A DNA stretch of 64,000 nucleotides from Cyanobacterium aponinum PCC 10605 (GTDB taxonomy: Bacteria > Cyanobacteriota > Cyanobacteriia > Cyanobacteriales > Cyanobacteriaceae): the NCBI RefSeq assembly GCF_000317675.1, contig NC_019776.1:2976001-3040000 (forward strand). Direction: 5' to 3'. Of this stretch, positions 37,553 through 45,779 are shown in pieces. The notes beneath the pieces are model-generated. The model was not told where the DNA came from, ran no database searches, and was given only the letters and a program-made list of their open reading frames with translations. Both the position numbers and the translations under genes were made by a program. The first letter of the stretch is position 1. Each line of letters opens with the position of its first letter.

Positions 37553-38158
37553 CTACTGATTCAAGCGGAAAACCGCTAATAAAACCCCTTCTATTTCCAC
37601 CTTATTAGATGCAATAGTAATTTTCTCCTCTTCGGGATTAAAACCTGTCAGAATAGTTTTACTGGCATTATAATCAATTCTTTTGACCATTGTGCCGTAT
37701 CCTTCTGCTTTTACCGTTACAATTTCCCCTGCTTTGATGGATTTATCGCCTTCTATGTCTCCCATAACTAAGTAATCTCCATCACTGATATAGGCGGAAA
37801 TCATGCTATCTCCATCAACTTGCAACACATAAGAAGTGGATGAAGGAAACATCGAACCAAAATCAATTTTTTCTTGTTCATCAGAGAAAGATTCAACTAC
37901 CCCCCCGTCTTTAACTTTACCCAACAAAGGTAAACCTTGATGATAGTTTTTGAGAATTTTTAAGGTGCGCGCTTGTCCTTCTGTCCATTCAAGATAGCCT
38001 TTTTTACGCATCTTTTCTAAACGACTCTGAATAGGAGCAGGCGATCGCAAATTCATTGCTTTCATCATTTCTCGAATGGAAGGAGAATGTTTATTTGTAT
38101 TGATATACTCCACCAACCAATCATATAATTGCTTTTGAGCAGGAGTCAAATTTTCCAT
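37553..38158 (-). CDS. lexA: LexA-family regulator with altered cleavage site
   Basis: 201 aa: winged helix (1-68, SPSIREMMKAMNLRSPAPIQ) plus S24 peptidase domain (75-200). The Ser/Lys dyad is kept: S118 in VDGDSMIS and K159 in TMVKRID. The self-cleavage Ala-Gly of E. coli LexA (A84-G85) aligns with D84-G85 (LLGKVKDGGVVES), so RecA-stimulated autocleavage is doubtful. Cyanobacterial LexA proteins are known to control carbon metabolism, hydrogenase and other genes rather than a classical SOS response. The spacer to queG is 91 bp. Confidence 0.93.
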   Translation of the reverse strand: MENLTPAQKQLYDWLVEYINTNKHSPSIREMMKAMNLRSPAPIQSRLEKMRKKGYLEWTEGQARTLKILKNYHQGLPLLGKVKDGGVVESFSDEQEKIDFGSMFPSSTSYVLQVDGDSMISAYISDGDYLVMGDIEGDKSIKAGEIVTVKAEGYGTMVKRIDYNASKTILTGFNPEEEKITIASNKVEIEGVLLAVFRLNQ

Positions 38159-38249
38159 AATTTACAAAATTTAGGTATGAGATTTAGTCTGTATTAGTTT
38201 TAATTTAACCTAGAACACTCGTACTAAACAAGTATTTTGAGAAAAAAAA

Positions 38250-39188
38250 TTAAATCTTTTTCATTTGAGTTTTTGCATTGCGTTGCCACATTTGAGGTTT
38301 GATGCGTCTTAGAGCTGAACCCTGAAAGCGTTTATCCCATTCTTGTTCAGTCATGTTTGCTAAGTCCGCTAATTTAGGATGGAGATTTTCTGGATAAGGG
38401 TGAAAATCGGTAATATCTGTTTCTTGGGCAAAGCGCTGATTCCAAGGGCAAACATCTTGACAAATATCACAACCTGCCACCCAACCGTTTAAGTTTTTAG
38501 CAATCTCATCAGGTAATTGAGGGTTTCTATTTTCAATGGTGTGATAAGCAATACATCGGTTAGCATCAACAACAAAAGGTTCTGTAATAGCATTAGTGGG
38601 ACAGGCACTTAAACAACGGGTACAAGTACCACAGTGGTTAGTATGGGGTTGATCAGCCTCCAGAGGTAGGTTAGTTAAAATTTCCCCTAAAAAGACCCAA
38701 CTACCATATTCTCTTGTGATCACATTAGCATTTTTCGCAATCCAACCAATACCTGCTTGTTGAGCCCAAAATTTATCTTGAATAGGTCCTGTATCCACAT
38801 AGTATCTAACTTTTGCGCTAGGGTCTTTTTCTGTCAACCAACGGGCGAGTGTTTTAAGTTTTTTCGTGATAATGCGATGATAGTCTCTACCCCAACCATA
38901 ACGGGATATTTTACCGATTTCTGGATTATCTGAGTGTTGATGAGGAGTGTAATAGTTTAAAGCCAGACAAATAATTGATTTAACTTCTTGCCAACAAAGA
39001 GTAATATCTTTACGCCGAGGATTATCCATCCATTCCATTTGAGCATGGTAGCCGTTGTCTAGCCATTTTTGCAGTCTTTTTTGATTTTCTTGCTGTTTAT
39101 CTCTATTTTCATTTACATCAACTATGCCGACTCGATGAAATCCTATTTCTAGGGCTTTTTCTTTGATTTGTTCACTCAATTTTTCCAT
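38250..39188 (-). CDS. queG: Epoxyqueuosine reductase QueG
   Basis: 312 aa; cobalamin- and 4Fe-4S-dependent last step of queuosine formation at tRNA position 34. Two cluster motifs are present: CGTCTRCLSACPTNAI and CDICQDVCPWN. RYGWGRDYH and VRYYVDTGPIQDKFWA belong to the catalytic and cobalamin region. The C-terminal LRRIKPQMWQRNA tail is complete. It lacks the extra HEAT-like repeats of some homologues. Confidence 0.95.
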   Translation of the reverse strand: MEKLSEQIKEKALEIGFHRVGIVDVNENRDKQQENQKRLQKWLDNGYHAQMEWMDNPRRKDITLCWQEVKSIICLALNYYTPHQHSDNPEIGKISRYGWGRDYHRIITKKLKTLARWLTEKDPSAKVRYYVDTGPIQDKFWAQQAGIGWIAKNANVITREYGSWVFLGEILTNLPLEADQPHTNHCGTCTRCLSACPTNAITEPFVVDANRCIAYHTIENRNPQLPDEIAKNLNGWVAGCDICQDVCPWNQRFAQETDITDFHPYPENLHPKLADLANMTEQEWDKRFQGSALRRIKPQMWQRNAKTQMKKI

Positions 39189-39577
39189 ATTTGAGAATTA
39201 TTTTTAGCTTAAACTAAGATCTTGCATTAGTATATTAATAATAAAAAACAAAATCTTTAAAATCGATTTAAATATTTTTTTTATCAATTCTTATTACTGT
39301 TTCTTGTTTTCTTTTTCCCCTTTTAAGGAGAGACACAGAGGGGTTTCCCTTTTCTTTATTTTGAGATAATATGTCTGGCTATTTATTTTGTAAATACACA
39401 ATACTATTTATGTATCTAAAACCCGAAACCTGAAACCTGAAACCTGAAACCTAAAACCTACCCTCATTGCAGTTTCATTGTCTCCCCGTCAGTCTTTTAA
39501 CTTTACCTCTTGCCTGTTGCTACCCTAACCAATAATTTACACGACGAGAAGTGATAGAGCCAGATTTATTGTTTCAC
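39189..39577. other. Intergenic repeat tract
   Basis: No gene. 39316-39350 has CCCCTTTTAAGGAGAGACAC followed by AGAGGGGTTTCCC, also found at 44525-44560. CCTGAAA heptamers run at 39424-39460, and the 33-bp repeat occupies 39529-39561. Confidence 0.65.
39529..39561. repeat. 33-bp repeat after a glycosyltransferase, copy 2
   Basis: 30 of 33 bases match 21229-21261. It lies 16 bp beyond the glycosyltransferase stop codon. Confidence 0.8.
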
Positions 39578-40711
39578 TCATTTTCTCGATTCAGAATCTA
39601 AATCTGTGCTTCGCCAACTAAGTTTTAAATTTAGCCAGTAATTCCAAATAGTGACAATTGCGATCGCACCTAAGTTTGCTACATATCGATTTAAATCGAA
39701 AATATTGTAAAAAATATTGAGAAATAGAACATTAAGAATTAATCCAGCCAAACAAATCAGGTTAAACTTAATAAATCGCTTAATTTTGCGTCTTTTACCC
39801 GGTTGGGTTTGGGCAATATCTCGAAAAGTCCAACTATCATTCCAAAGAAAATTATTGATAATAGCTAACTCTGCGGCGATGATTTTACTTCGAGTTAGGG
39901 GTAAGCCAAGGGTAGAGGAATCGCTCAACAAGTAAAGGAAAGCCATATCGACAAAGACACCGCTTAAACCTACTACCCCAAAACGAATAAAACGCTCAAA
40001 TCTCCATAAAGATAACCTTAAACGGACTAAGTGGCGAATATAGTCAATATACTGCTGTTTTGTTACCTTACTTTGACCTTCTTGTCTTTCTTGGAAAACA
40101 TATCCCACTTCACTAATCCAACCGATTTTACCTTTGGCTAAAACTTCAATTAGAATTTTGTATCCTAAAGGGTTTAATGTACTATTGGCTAAACAACGAC
40201 GGCGTACCAAGAAAAAGCCACTCATGGGATCAGAAACTCGTCCAATTACACCGGGTAAGATAATTAAACCTAAAGTTTGAGCTCCTCGGGAAAGAAACCG
40301 TCTTAACAAACTCCAGTCGCTGACTCCCCCTCCTTCTACATGGCGACTAGCAACCGCTAAATCTGCCCCTTTTTCTATTTCTGACCATAATTGTAATAAA
40401 GACTCTGGGGGGTGCTGTAAATCCGCATCAATTACCCCTAAAATTTCTCCTTGGGCTTTTTCCCATCCCTTCATCACGGCGGTAGATAATCCTTTTTCAC
40501 CTTGACGGCGAATAACTTTGAGTTGAGGATATTGATCACTTAAATCTTGGGCTATTTTCCAAGTTAAATCAGGACTGTCATCATCCACAATAATTATTTC
40601 ATATTTCTGCTCTAAGGTGCGATCGAGTAGAGAAGTCAACTGAATAATTAAAGGGGATATATTTTCGCTTTCGTTGTAAGTAGGAATAATTAAAGATAGT
40701 AGCAAGGACAA
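39578..40711 (-). CDS. Polyprenol-phosphate-sugar synthase type GT2 fused to GtrA domain
   Basis: 377 aa. The GT2 domain (1-235) has SLIIPTYNESENI, IVDDDSPDLTW, GVIDADLQHPP (DxD) and DPMSGFFLVRR, typical of dolichol/polyprenyl-phosphate mannose or glucose synthases. The C-terminal GtrA domain (240-365) has four membrane helices (RFGVVGLSGVFVDMAFLYLL first) and may flip the lipid-linked sugar. The start is TTG at 40711: an in-frame stop lies two codons upstream and no ATG is available. Likely in envelope glycan synthesis. Confidence 0.9.
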   Translation of the reverse strand: MSLLLSLIIPTYNESENISPLIIQLTSLLDRTLEQKYEIIIVDDDSPDLTWKIAQDLSDQYPQLKVIRRQGEKGLSTAVMKGWEKAQGEILGVIDADLQHPPESLLQLWSEIEKGADLAVASRHVEGGGVSDWSLLRRFLSRGAQTLGLIILPGVIGRVSDPMSGFFLVRRRCLANSTLNPLGYKILIEVLAKGKIGWISEVGYVFQERQEGQSKVTKQQYIDYIRHLVRLRLSLWRFERFIRFGVVGLSGVFVDMAFLYLLSDSSTLGLPLTRSKIIAAELAIINNFLWNDSWTFRDIAQTQPGKRRKIKRFIKFNLICLAGLILNVLFLNIFYNIFDLNRYVANLGAIAIVTIWNYWLNLKLSWRSTDLDSESRK

Positions 40712-40805
40712 AAATTAAAAATGGTAAATAAACTATTAATAATTTTAAGATAGTTAGGGTGAAGAAAGAAAATATTAGAAGAGCTTATCTGATAACATAA
40801 TACTT

Positions 40806-41540
40806 ATGTCAAAAGAAATACCGGCACTATTCCAAAAAACAAAGTTCCTTGAAGGACAAATAGATGAATTTTTAGACAAAATAGCGGAAGGGGCAATTCA
40901 TTTTGAAATCGGGATGACGGCTTTTTTGGGAGCAGGAAAAGTCAATCAAACTTCGGAAGAGCAGTTATTTCAAATTAATAGTTTAAAAGAAAAGTGTAGT
41001 GAACTGCGTCGAACAATTGTTAATATTCTCTATACCGAAATGTTAATTCCTGATTTCAGGGGGGATGTTTTAAGTTTATTAACTAACTTATTTTCTTTGT
41101 TAGATGCCTTGGGGAAAAACTTTCAAGAATTAATGATTGAGCATCAAGAAATTGAGTCAAAAAGCCCTTCTAATTCTGAAGAAGAAAACAATCACATTGA
41201 AAATCAAAGTAGCATTCAAAAAGAAAACAATTTGAGTGAAGGGGAATTGTTATTGTTAGTGAAAATGGTGGTTAAAAGTGTGGAAATGGTGGTAGTGGCG
41301 GCAAGAGACTTTTTTCGTAATCCCAAAGCAGTAAGAGATCATATTTATCAGGTTCGGGTATATGAATCAGAAGCCGATCGCATTTCCATTAGTATTAAAA
41401 AAAATATTTTTTCCTCCAATTTAAAGTTTTCCCATAAAATTAACCTCAGAGATAAAGTTAATGCCATAGATGCGATCGCAGACAAAGCCGAAGAAGTTGC
41501 TGACGAATTATCTATTTACGCTATACAAAGAATTATTTGA
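40806..41540 (+). CDS. DUF47/PhoU-like Pit accessory protein
   Basis: 244 aa, all-helical. The segments FLEGQIDEFLDKIAEGAIHF and VYESEADRISISIKKNIFSS are typical of DUF47 (YkaA-like) proteins that sit beside Pit phosphate transporters. DKVNAIDAIADKAEEVADEL closes the bundle with metal-binding acidic residues. It is followed 121 bp later by the phosphate transporter on the same strand, so the two probably act together in low-affinity phosphate uptake. Confidence 0.87.
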   Translation: MSKEIPALFQKTKFLEGQIDEFLDKIAEGAIHFEIGMTAFLGAGKVNQTSEEQLFQINSLKEKCSELRRTIVNILYTEMLIPDFRGDVLSLLTNLFSLLDALGKNFQELMIEHQEIESKSPSNSEEENNHIENQSSIQKENNLSEGELLLLVKMVVKSVEMVVVAARDFFRNPKAVRDHIYQVRVYESEADRISISIKKNIFSSNLKFSHKINLRDKVNAIDAIADKAEEVADELSIYAIQRII

Positions 41541-41556
41541 GTTTGGGGTTAGTTAG

Positions 41557-41576
41557 GGGCGAATGGCCATTCGCCC
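41557..41576. repeat. 20-bp perfect palindrome, copy 3
   Basis: Same sequence as 4368-4387, located between the DUF47 and Pit genes, where it could form a hairpin in the joint mRNA. Confidence 0.9.
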
Positions 41577-41661
41577 GTACAAGAGTTCGGAGTTTTTAAT
41601 TATTCACCCCAACACTATCCACTAATTGCCCTTTGCCCTTTTAACTTTTTGCTTGAATCAA

Positions 41662-42729
41662 ATGAATTTAATTACAACTTTAATTTTTCTCTCTAGTGGC
41701 TTATTTTTGGGATGGTCATTGGGTGCTAATGATGCTTCAAATGTATTTGGTACGGCGGTAGGTAGTCGCATGATTCGCTTCTCAACGGCGGCGACAATAT
41801 GCAGTGTTTTTGTGATTATCGGTGCAGTGACAGGAGGGGCGGGGGCGGCTCATGGCTTGGGAGAATTGGGAAAAGTCAATGCCTTACCCGGTTCATTTAC
41901 TGTGGCGTTGGGGGCGGCTTTAACGGTGTTATGGATGACAAAATTAGGACTTCCTGTTTCTACCTCTCAGGCAGTGGTAGGGGCAATTATTGGTTGGAAT
42001 TGGTTTAGTGGCTCACCAACGGATTTTCAGAGTTTGGGTAAAATTGTTAGCACTTGGATTCTTTGCCCGATTCTGGCGGGTGTTTTTTCCTATGGCATTT
42101 ATCAGATAGTAGTAATTTTAATTGAACGCACTAAGCCTCATTTATTGAGTTTGGATAGTAATGTGCGTTGGGGTTTAATTTTGGTGGGTGCATTTGGTTC
42201 ATATACCCTCGGTGCGAATAATATTGGTAATGTTATGGGGGTTTTTATTTCCGCTTCCCCTTTTAAGGATATTAATATTGCAGGAGTTACCGAAATTTCT
42301 TCTGTGGAACAATTATTTCTACTAGGTTCGATCGCGATCGCCATAGGAGTATTTACTTATTCAAAGAAAGTGATGATGACTGTAGGAGATAGTTTAATGG
42401 CTTTATCCCCCGTTGGTGCTTTAACTGTAGTATTAGCAAATTCTTTAGTTTTATTTATTTTTTCTTCCAAAGCCCTATCAAATTTTGTCGTTAATTTAGG
42501 CTTACCTGCCATTCCCCTTATTCCTGTATCTAGTTCTCAGGCAGTAGTTGGAGCGGTGATAGGAATTGCTTTTTGTAAAGGATTTAAGGGAGTTAGACAG
42601 ATAAAATGGGGAGTATTAGGGGAAATTGCGTCAGGATGGATTACAACCCCCATCATTTCTGCTTTTATTGCTTTTATTCTCTTATTCATCGTACAGAATG
42701 TTTTTGATCAACAAGTTTATATGACTTAA
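41662..42729 (+). CDS. pit: Low-affinity inorganic phosphate transporter (Pit family)
   Basis: 355 aa, about ten helices in two homologous halves. GANDASNVFGTAVGSRM and GANNIGNVMGVFISASP are the paired GANDxxN signatures; STSQAVVGAIIG and SSSQAVVGAVIG repeat in both halves. It should carry out H+- or metal-coupled phosphate import. The ATG at 41662 is the likely start; a longer TTG frame begins in repeat DNA. Partner of the DUF47 gene. Confidence 0.95.
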   Translation: MNLITTLIFLSSGLFLGWSLGANDASNVFGTAVGSRMIRFSTAATICSVFVIIGAVTGGAGAAHGLGELGKVNALPGSFTVALGAALTVLWMTKLGLPVSTSQAVVGAIIGWNWFSGSPTDFQSLGKIVSTWILCPILAGVFSYGIYQIVVILIERTKPHLLSLDSNVRWGLILVGAFGSYTLGANNIGNVMGVFISASPFKDINIAGVTEISSVEQLFLLGSIAIAIGVFTYSKKVMMTVGDSLMALSPVGALTVVLANSLVLFIFSSKALSNFVVNLGLPAIPLIPVSSSQAVVGAVIGIAFCKGFKGVRQIKWGVLGEIASGWITTPIISAFIAFILLFIVQNVFDQQVYMT

Positions 42730-42777
42730 CATTGCTATATCGTGAATTGTTCATTGTTTGTTGATTTCTAAAAGCAA

Positions 42778-43329
42778 ATGAAATATCTGACTAAATACAT
42801 CAAATTTTTTGGCGTTAAGAGCTTAATTTTAATACTATCACTATCTTATTTTAATGATGTGAAAGCCCTTCCCCCAGAGCAAATATTACCTGAAAGAATA
42901 GAAGATTTAGAGTATCTAGGAGGTGCTTGGATTCCATTAAATAACAGTGAAGCCATGTATGGAGGTAATTTAGATGAAGGCAGTTATTGGTATCATCTTG
43001 CTCAGGGAAAAAATACAGTATTTTTAATACTTCAACAGTTACAAGCAAGAACTTCTGATGGAAAACCAATCATGAAAAATCTGGATGTGGTTGTTGTGCC
43101 AGAATTAGCAAAACAATCAACCTATAGGATTATGAGAGGAGTACAAGAAAATTGTATTTATCCTAATGGACAAAAATTGCAAGATAGTCGAATATTGATT
43201 ATTGTCAAATATCATCAAGATACAGCAACACCGATTAGGTCTTTTTTGGCAAATTTGCAAACCGAAAAATGGGAAACTCCCCCTGCTTCAACAATTAAAG
43301 GTCTTGTTTGTCAACTGGAAATACCCTAA
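42778..43329 (+). CDS. Exported protein of unknown function
   Basis: 183 aa. A signal peptide (about 1-30, SLILILSLSYFNDVKA) is followed by a soluble domain with EDLEYLGGAWIPLN, YWYHLAQGKNTVFLILQQL, and two cysteines (ENCIYP and LVCQLEI) that could form a disulfide. No family recognised. Follows pit by 48 bp on the same strand, so may be co-transcribed; a link to phosphate is only positional. Confidence 0.62.
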   Translation: MKYLTKYIKFFGVKSLILILSLSYFNDVKALPPEQILPERIEDLEYLGGAWIPLNNSEAMYGGNLDEGSYWYHLAQGKNTVFLILQQLQARTSDGKPIMKNLDVVVVPELAKQSTYRIMRGVQENCIYPNGQKLQDSRILIIVKYHQDTATPIRSFLANLQTEKWETPPASTIKGLVCQLEIP

Positions 43330-43437
43330 ATTGGAATACGAAAAAAAGTAACTTAACAATACTAAATCATTAATTAAGATTAATTCCTCTAGGGAAAATT
43401 CGATTTTCTTAGCCCCTAATTTAGATAATATTATTTT

Positions 43438-44448
43438 ATGAAAAAAGTTATTATTACTCATCCGATAGCATCTGCTACCATTGAAAAACTTAATTTAAAA
43501 TCAATTCATGAAAAGTATAGTTTAGAAGATAAAAAAGCCTATTATCAAGAAATAAATAATCAAGCAATTTTATATGTACCAGATATTGGAGCAAAACAAA
43601 TTCCCGATGAAGAAAATGATCCTAGTATTGATAGATTAGGTTATTTACTAACTCAATTTCAACCTGATATTTTAATCGTTGGTAGCAATGCTGTTCCTGC
43701 TTGGGTTCTAACTTCATGGCGCTCAGCAGTGGGTAATGAAAGAGAATTAATGGTAATTAGGAGAGGAGTTGACACAAGAGCGATCGCAGTTTTTACCGCC
43801 GAAAAATTAAATATAAAAGTGGGTAATTTACCCGGTATTAATTCCCCCTATGTTGCTCAACATATGCTCAAATATTTAGAACTATATAAAGCAGATAAAA
43901 ATAAAAATAAAATAGCTATTATTGGAGTAGGAAATATTGGTAAAGTTATTGTTAATGAATCCCTAAAATATAATCTGAACACCCATATTTTTAGTCCCTC
44001 TTTAATCGATAAAAATAGGCAAAGTTTTTACTTACAAGAAAGAGGAATAAATCCAGCACAAGTAATTTGTGAAGATTCCCTAGTAAAAGTAATACATAAT
44101 GCTACCCATGTTGCGATCGCAATTCCATGGAAAGATAAAGACGGAAAACCCCAAGCAGACTTAATCACAGCAAAAGAAATAGAAACCTTAACACAACCTT
44201 GCAAAATAGTTTCAGCATCTGTACCAAGAATCTTTAGTGAATCGGCTTTAAGACTTATGAATGAGTTAAGTCAACAAGGAAAGATGTTTGTCAGGATAGA
44301 TACAGCCCAAAGACGAGCAGAGGAATTCAAGCCCTTATATCCTCATTTACAATTTGCCCATAATGAAGCATTTGCATCTCCTGAATGTCAGGAAGCATTA
44401 GATTTAGGTATGTTTGCCTTAATTGAACAACATTTCAGCAATAAATAA
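43438..44448 (+). CDS. NAD(P)-dependent D-2-hydroxyacid dehydrogenase-like protein
   Basis: 336 aa. The Rossmann motif is IAIIGVGNIGKVI (about 160-172). The domain layout fits D-isomer-specific 2-hydroxyacid dehydrogenases: IRRGVDTRAIA in the substrate domain, IPWKDKDGKPQADLI and a late His in FAHNEAF at the catalytic-His position. The canonical Arg and Glu contexts are diverged (SASVPRIF, VRIDTAQRR), so the substrate may be unusual. The TAA stop overlaps a repeat terminus (TAACCTCAG). Confidence 0.72.
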   Translation: MKKVIITHPIASATIEKLNLKSIHEKYSLEDKKAYYQEINNQAILYVPDIGAKQIPDEENDPSIDRLGYLLTQFQPDILIVGSNAVPAWVLTSWRSAVGNERELMVIRRGVDTRAIAVFTAEKLNIKVGNLPGINSPYVAQHMLKYLELYKADKNKNKIAIIGVGNIGKVIVNESLKYNLNTHIFSPSLIDKNRQSFYLQERGINPAQVICEDSLVKVIHNATHVAIAIPWKDKDGKPQADLITAKEIETLTQPCKIVSASVPRIFSESALRLMNELSQQGKMFVRIDTAQRRAEEFKPLYPHLQFAHNEAFASPECQEALDLGMFALIEQHFSNK

Positions 44449-44524
44449 CCTCAGTTCAGGGTTCGGAAAGAGGTGTCAGGTGACAGGTTTCAGGTGTTTT
44501 TTATTTTTAATTATCTTTGCTCCT

Positions 44525-44560
44525 CTCCCCTTTTAAGGGGAGACACAGAGGGGTTTCCCT
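44525..44560. repeat. GC-rich dispersed repeat
   Basis: TCCCCTTTTAAGGGGAGACA then AGAGGGGTTTCCC; nearly the same as 39316-39350, variant at 24342-24390. The central CCCCTTTTAAGGGG is palindromic. Confidence 0.75.
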
Positions 44561-44578
44561 ATTGCCTATTGCTTTTTC

Positions 44579-45478
44579 TTAATTACTAATTACTAATTGT
44601 CTATTATTATCAGAAGTTTCTTCCTTATAAGCCAATCGAAGAAAAATAATTAAGGGTATAACTCCCAGTAAAATACCGAGGAAAATAGGAACATAAAACC
44701 CTGCTCCGATACTCATAATCATCGCAAAGCCAAAATTTCCTAAATATACAGCAGTAGGAATTGTTAAAGAAATTTTTTCCCACTGTAAGGGTTTAACTCG
44801 CCAAATTAAGGTTGCCACACTCATAAATATTGCTCCTGTGGCAAACCAACCGATAAAGTTTTGATAGGGCATTCCAAAAAATTCTCCCGGTTGATCCCAT
44901 TGCCAAAATGGTACAGATGTTTGACTCATGGCAGGATCTAAAACAAAATCCCATGAGGTTAATAATAATGCACCAAATGCGATCGCACCTAAGTCTTTTA
45001 ACCAATTAGGAATATCTAATCTATTCAAACCGACTCTGGTAATTAAATAGCTACTGAAACCGAGGTAAAACCAAGAAAGAGGAATAGTGAAAGGCACTAA
45101 TCCAGCAATTTTATAACCTAATCCTGAAAGATAATGATATGCACCGAAGGGAAAACCCGTACTCGTACCTAATAACTCGCTGGTTAAAGAAATACTTAAG
45201 GCAGGAAGCATAAATCCTAACCAATGCCATAACCCTAATTGAGTATAAGCATAAACTGCGATCGCACTCCACCCTAAAATCATATAGATAACTCCGCCCC
45301 CAATCATAGACCAACTGAATGCAGATTGACCAATAGGGGGTAAATTAGCGATAAATTCAGGATGAGGCAAGACTAACAATAAACCAGCCAAACCAAAAGC
45401 CATGGCTACAATATGACCGATGAGAAAATAACCGGCTTTGGTCGTGAAAATTTCCCTCAAGTTGATTCCAAATATCAT
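44579..45478 (-). CDS. cruF: Carotenoid 1',2'-hydratase CruF-type
   Basis: 299 aa, eight or so membrane helices. CruF adds water to the psi-end of gamma-carotene on the path to myxol glycosides. SELLGTSTGFPFGAYHYLSG and LTSWDFVLDPAMSQTSVPFW are typical of this DUF422 family. The usual partner, glycosyltransferase CruG, is not adjacent. The last residues (QLVISN) are encoded by AATTAGTAATTAG repeat DNA, so the C-terminus has been shaped by the repeat. Confidence 0.88.
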   Translation of the reverse strand: MIFGINLREIFTTKAGYFLIGHIVAMAFGLAGLLLVLPHPEFIANLPPIGQSAFSWSMIGGGVIYMILGWSAIAVYAYTQLGLWHWLGFMLPALSISLTSELLGTSTGFPFGAYHYLSGLGYKIAGLVPFTIPLSWFYLGFSSYLITRVGLNRLDIPNWLKDLGAIAFGALLLTSWDFVLDPAMSQTSVPFWQWDQPGEFFGMPYQNFIGWFATGAIFMSVATLIWRVKPLQWEKISLTIPTAVYLGNFGFAMIMSIGAGFYVPIFLGILLGVIPLIIFLRLAYKEETSDNNRQLVISN

Positions 45479-45779
45479 AGATATTGCTTAATTTTCCAAA
45501 TTTTTATTCATTCTTAATATTTTATATTTTATTTTTAACTTTTATTAAGATATAGTTCAGGTTTTACTATTTCAAAACTTCAGATTTACAGGAGAAATAG
45601 GGTGTTGGGGTATTGGGGGTTAGTTAGGGTTCGGAGGTGTCAGGTGTCGGGTTTCAGGTGAGGAGGAGATGAGGGGATGGGGGGAGAGGTGGCAGGTATC
45701 AGGTGGCAGGTGTCAGGTTTAAGGGAGTAATGAGTAACCAGTAACGAGTAATTATCAACTATTCACTATTCACTATTCA
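45479..45779. other. Intergenic repeat tract
   Basis: No gene. GTCAGGT/GGCAGGT heptamers, GATGAGGGGATGGGG units (about 45657-45690) and TATTCACTATTCACT units (45759-45782). The tandem TATTCAC array runs into the stop codon of the next gene. Confidence 0.65.

Noticed and set aside
41626-41661. TTG-initiated 12-residue extension of Pit
   Set aside because: It lies in GCCCTTTGCCCTT repeat DNA; the ATG at 41662 matches the family start.
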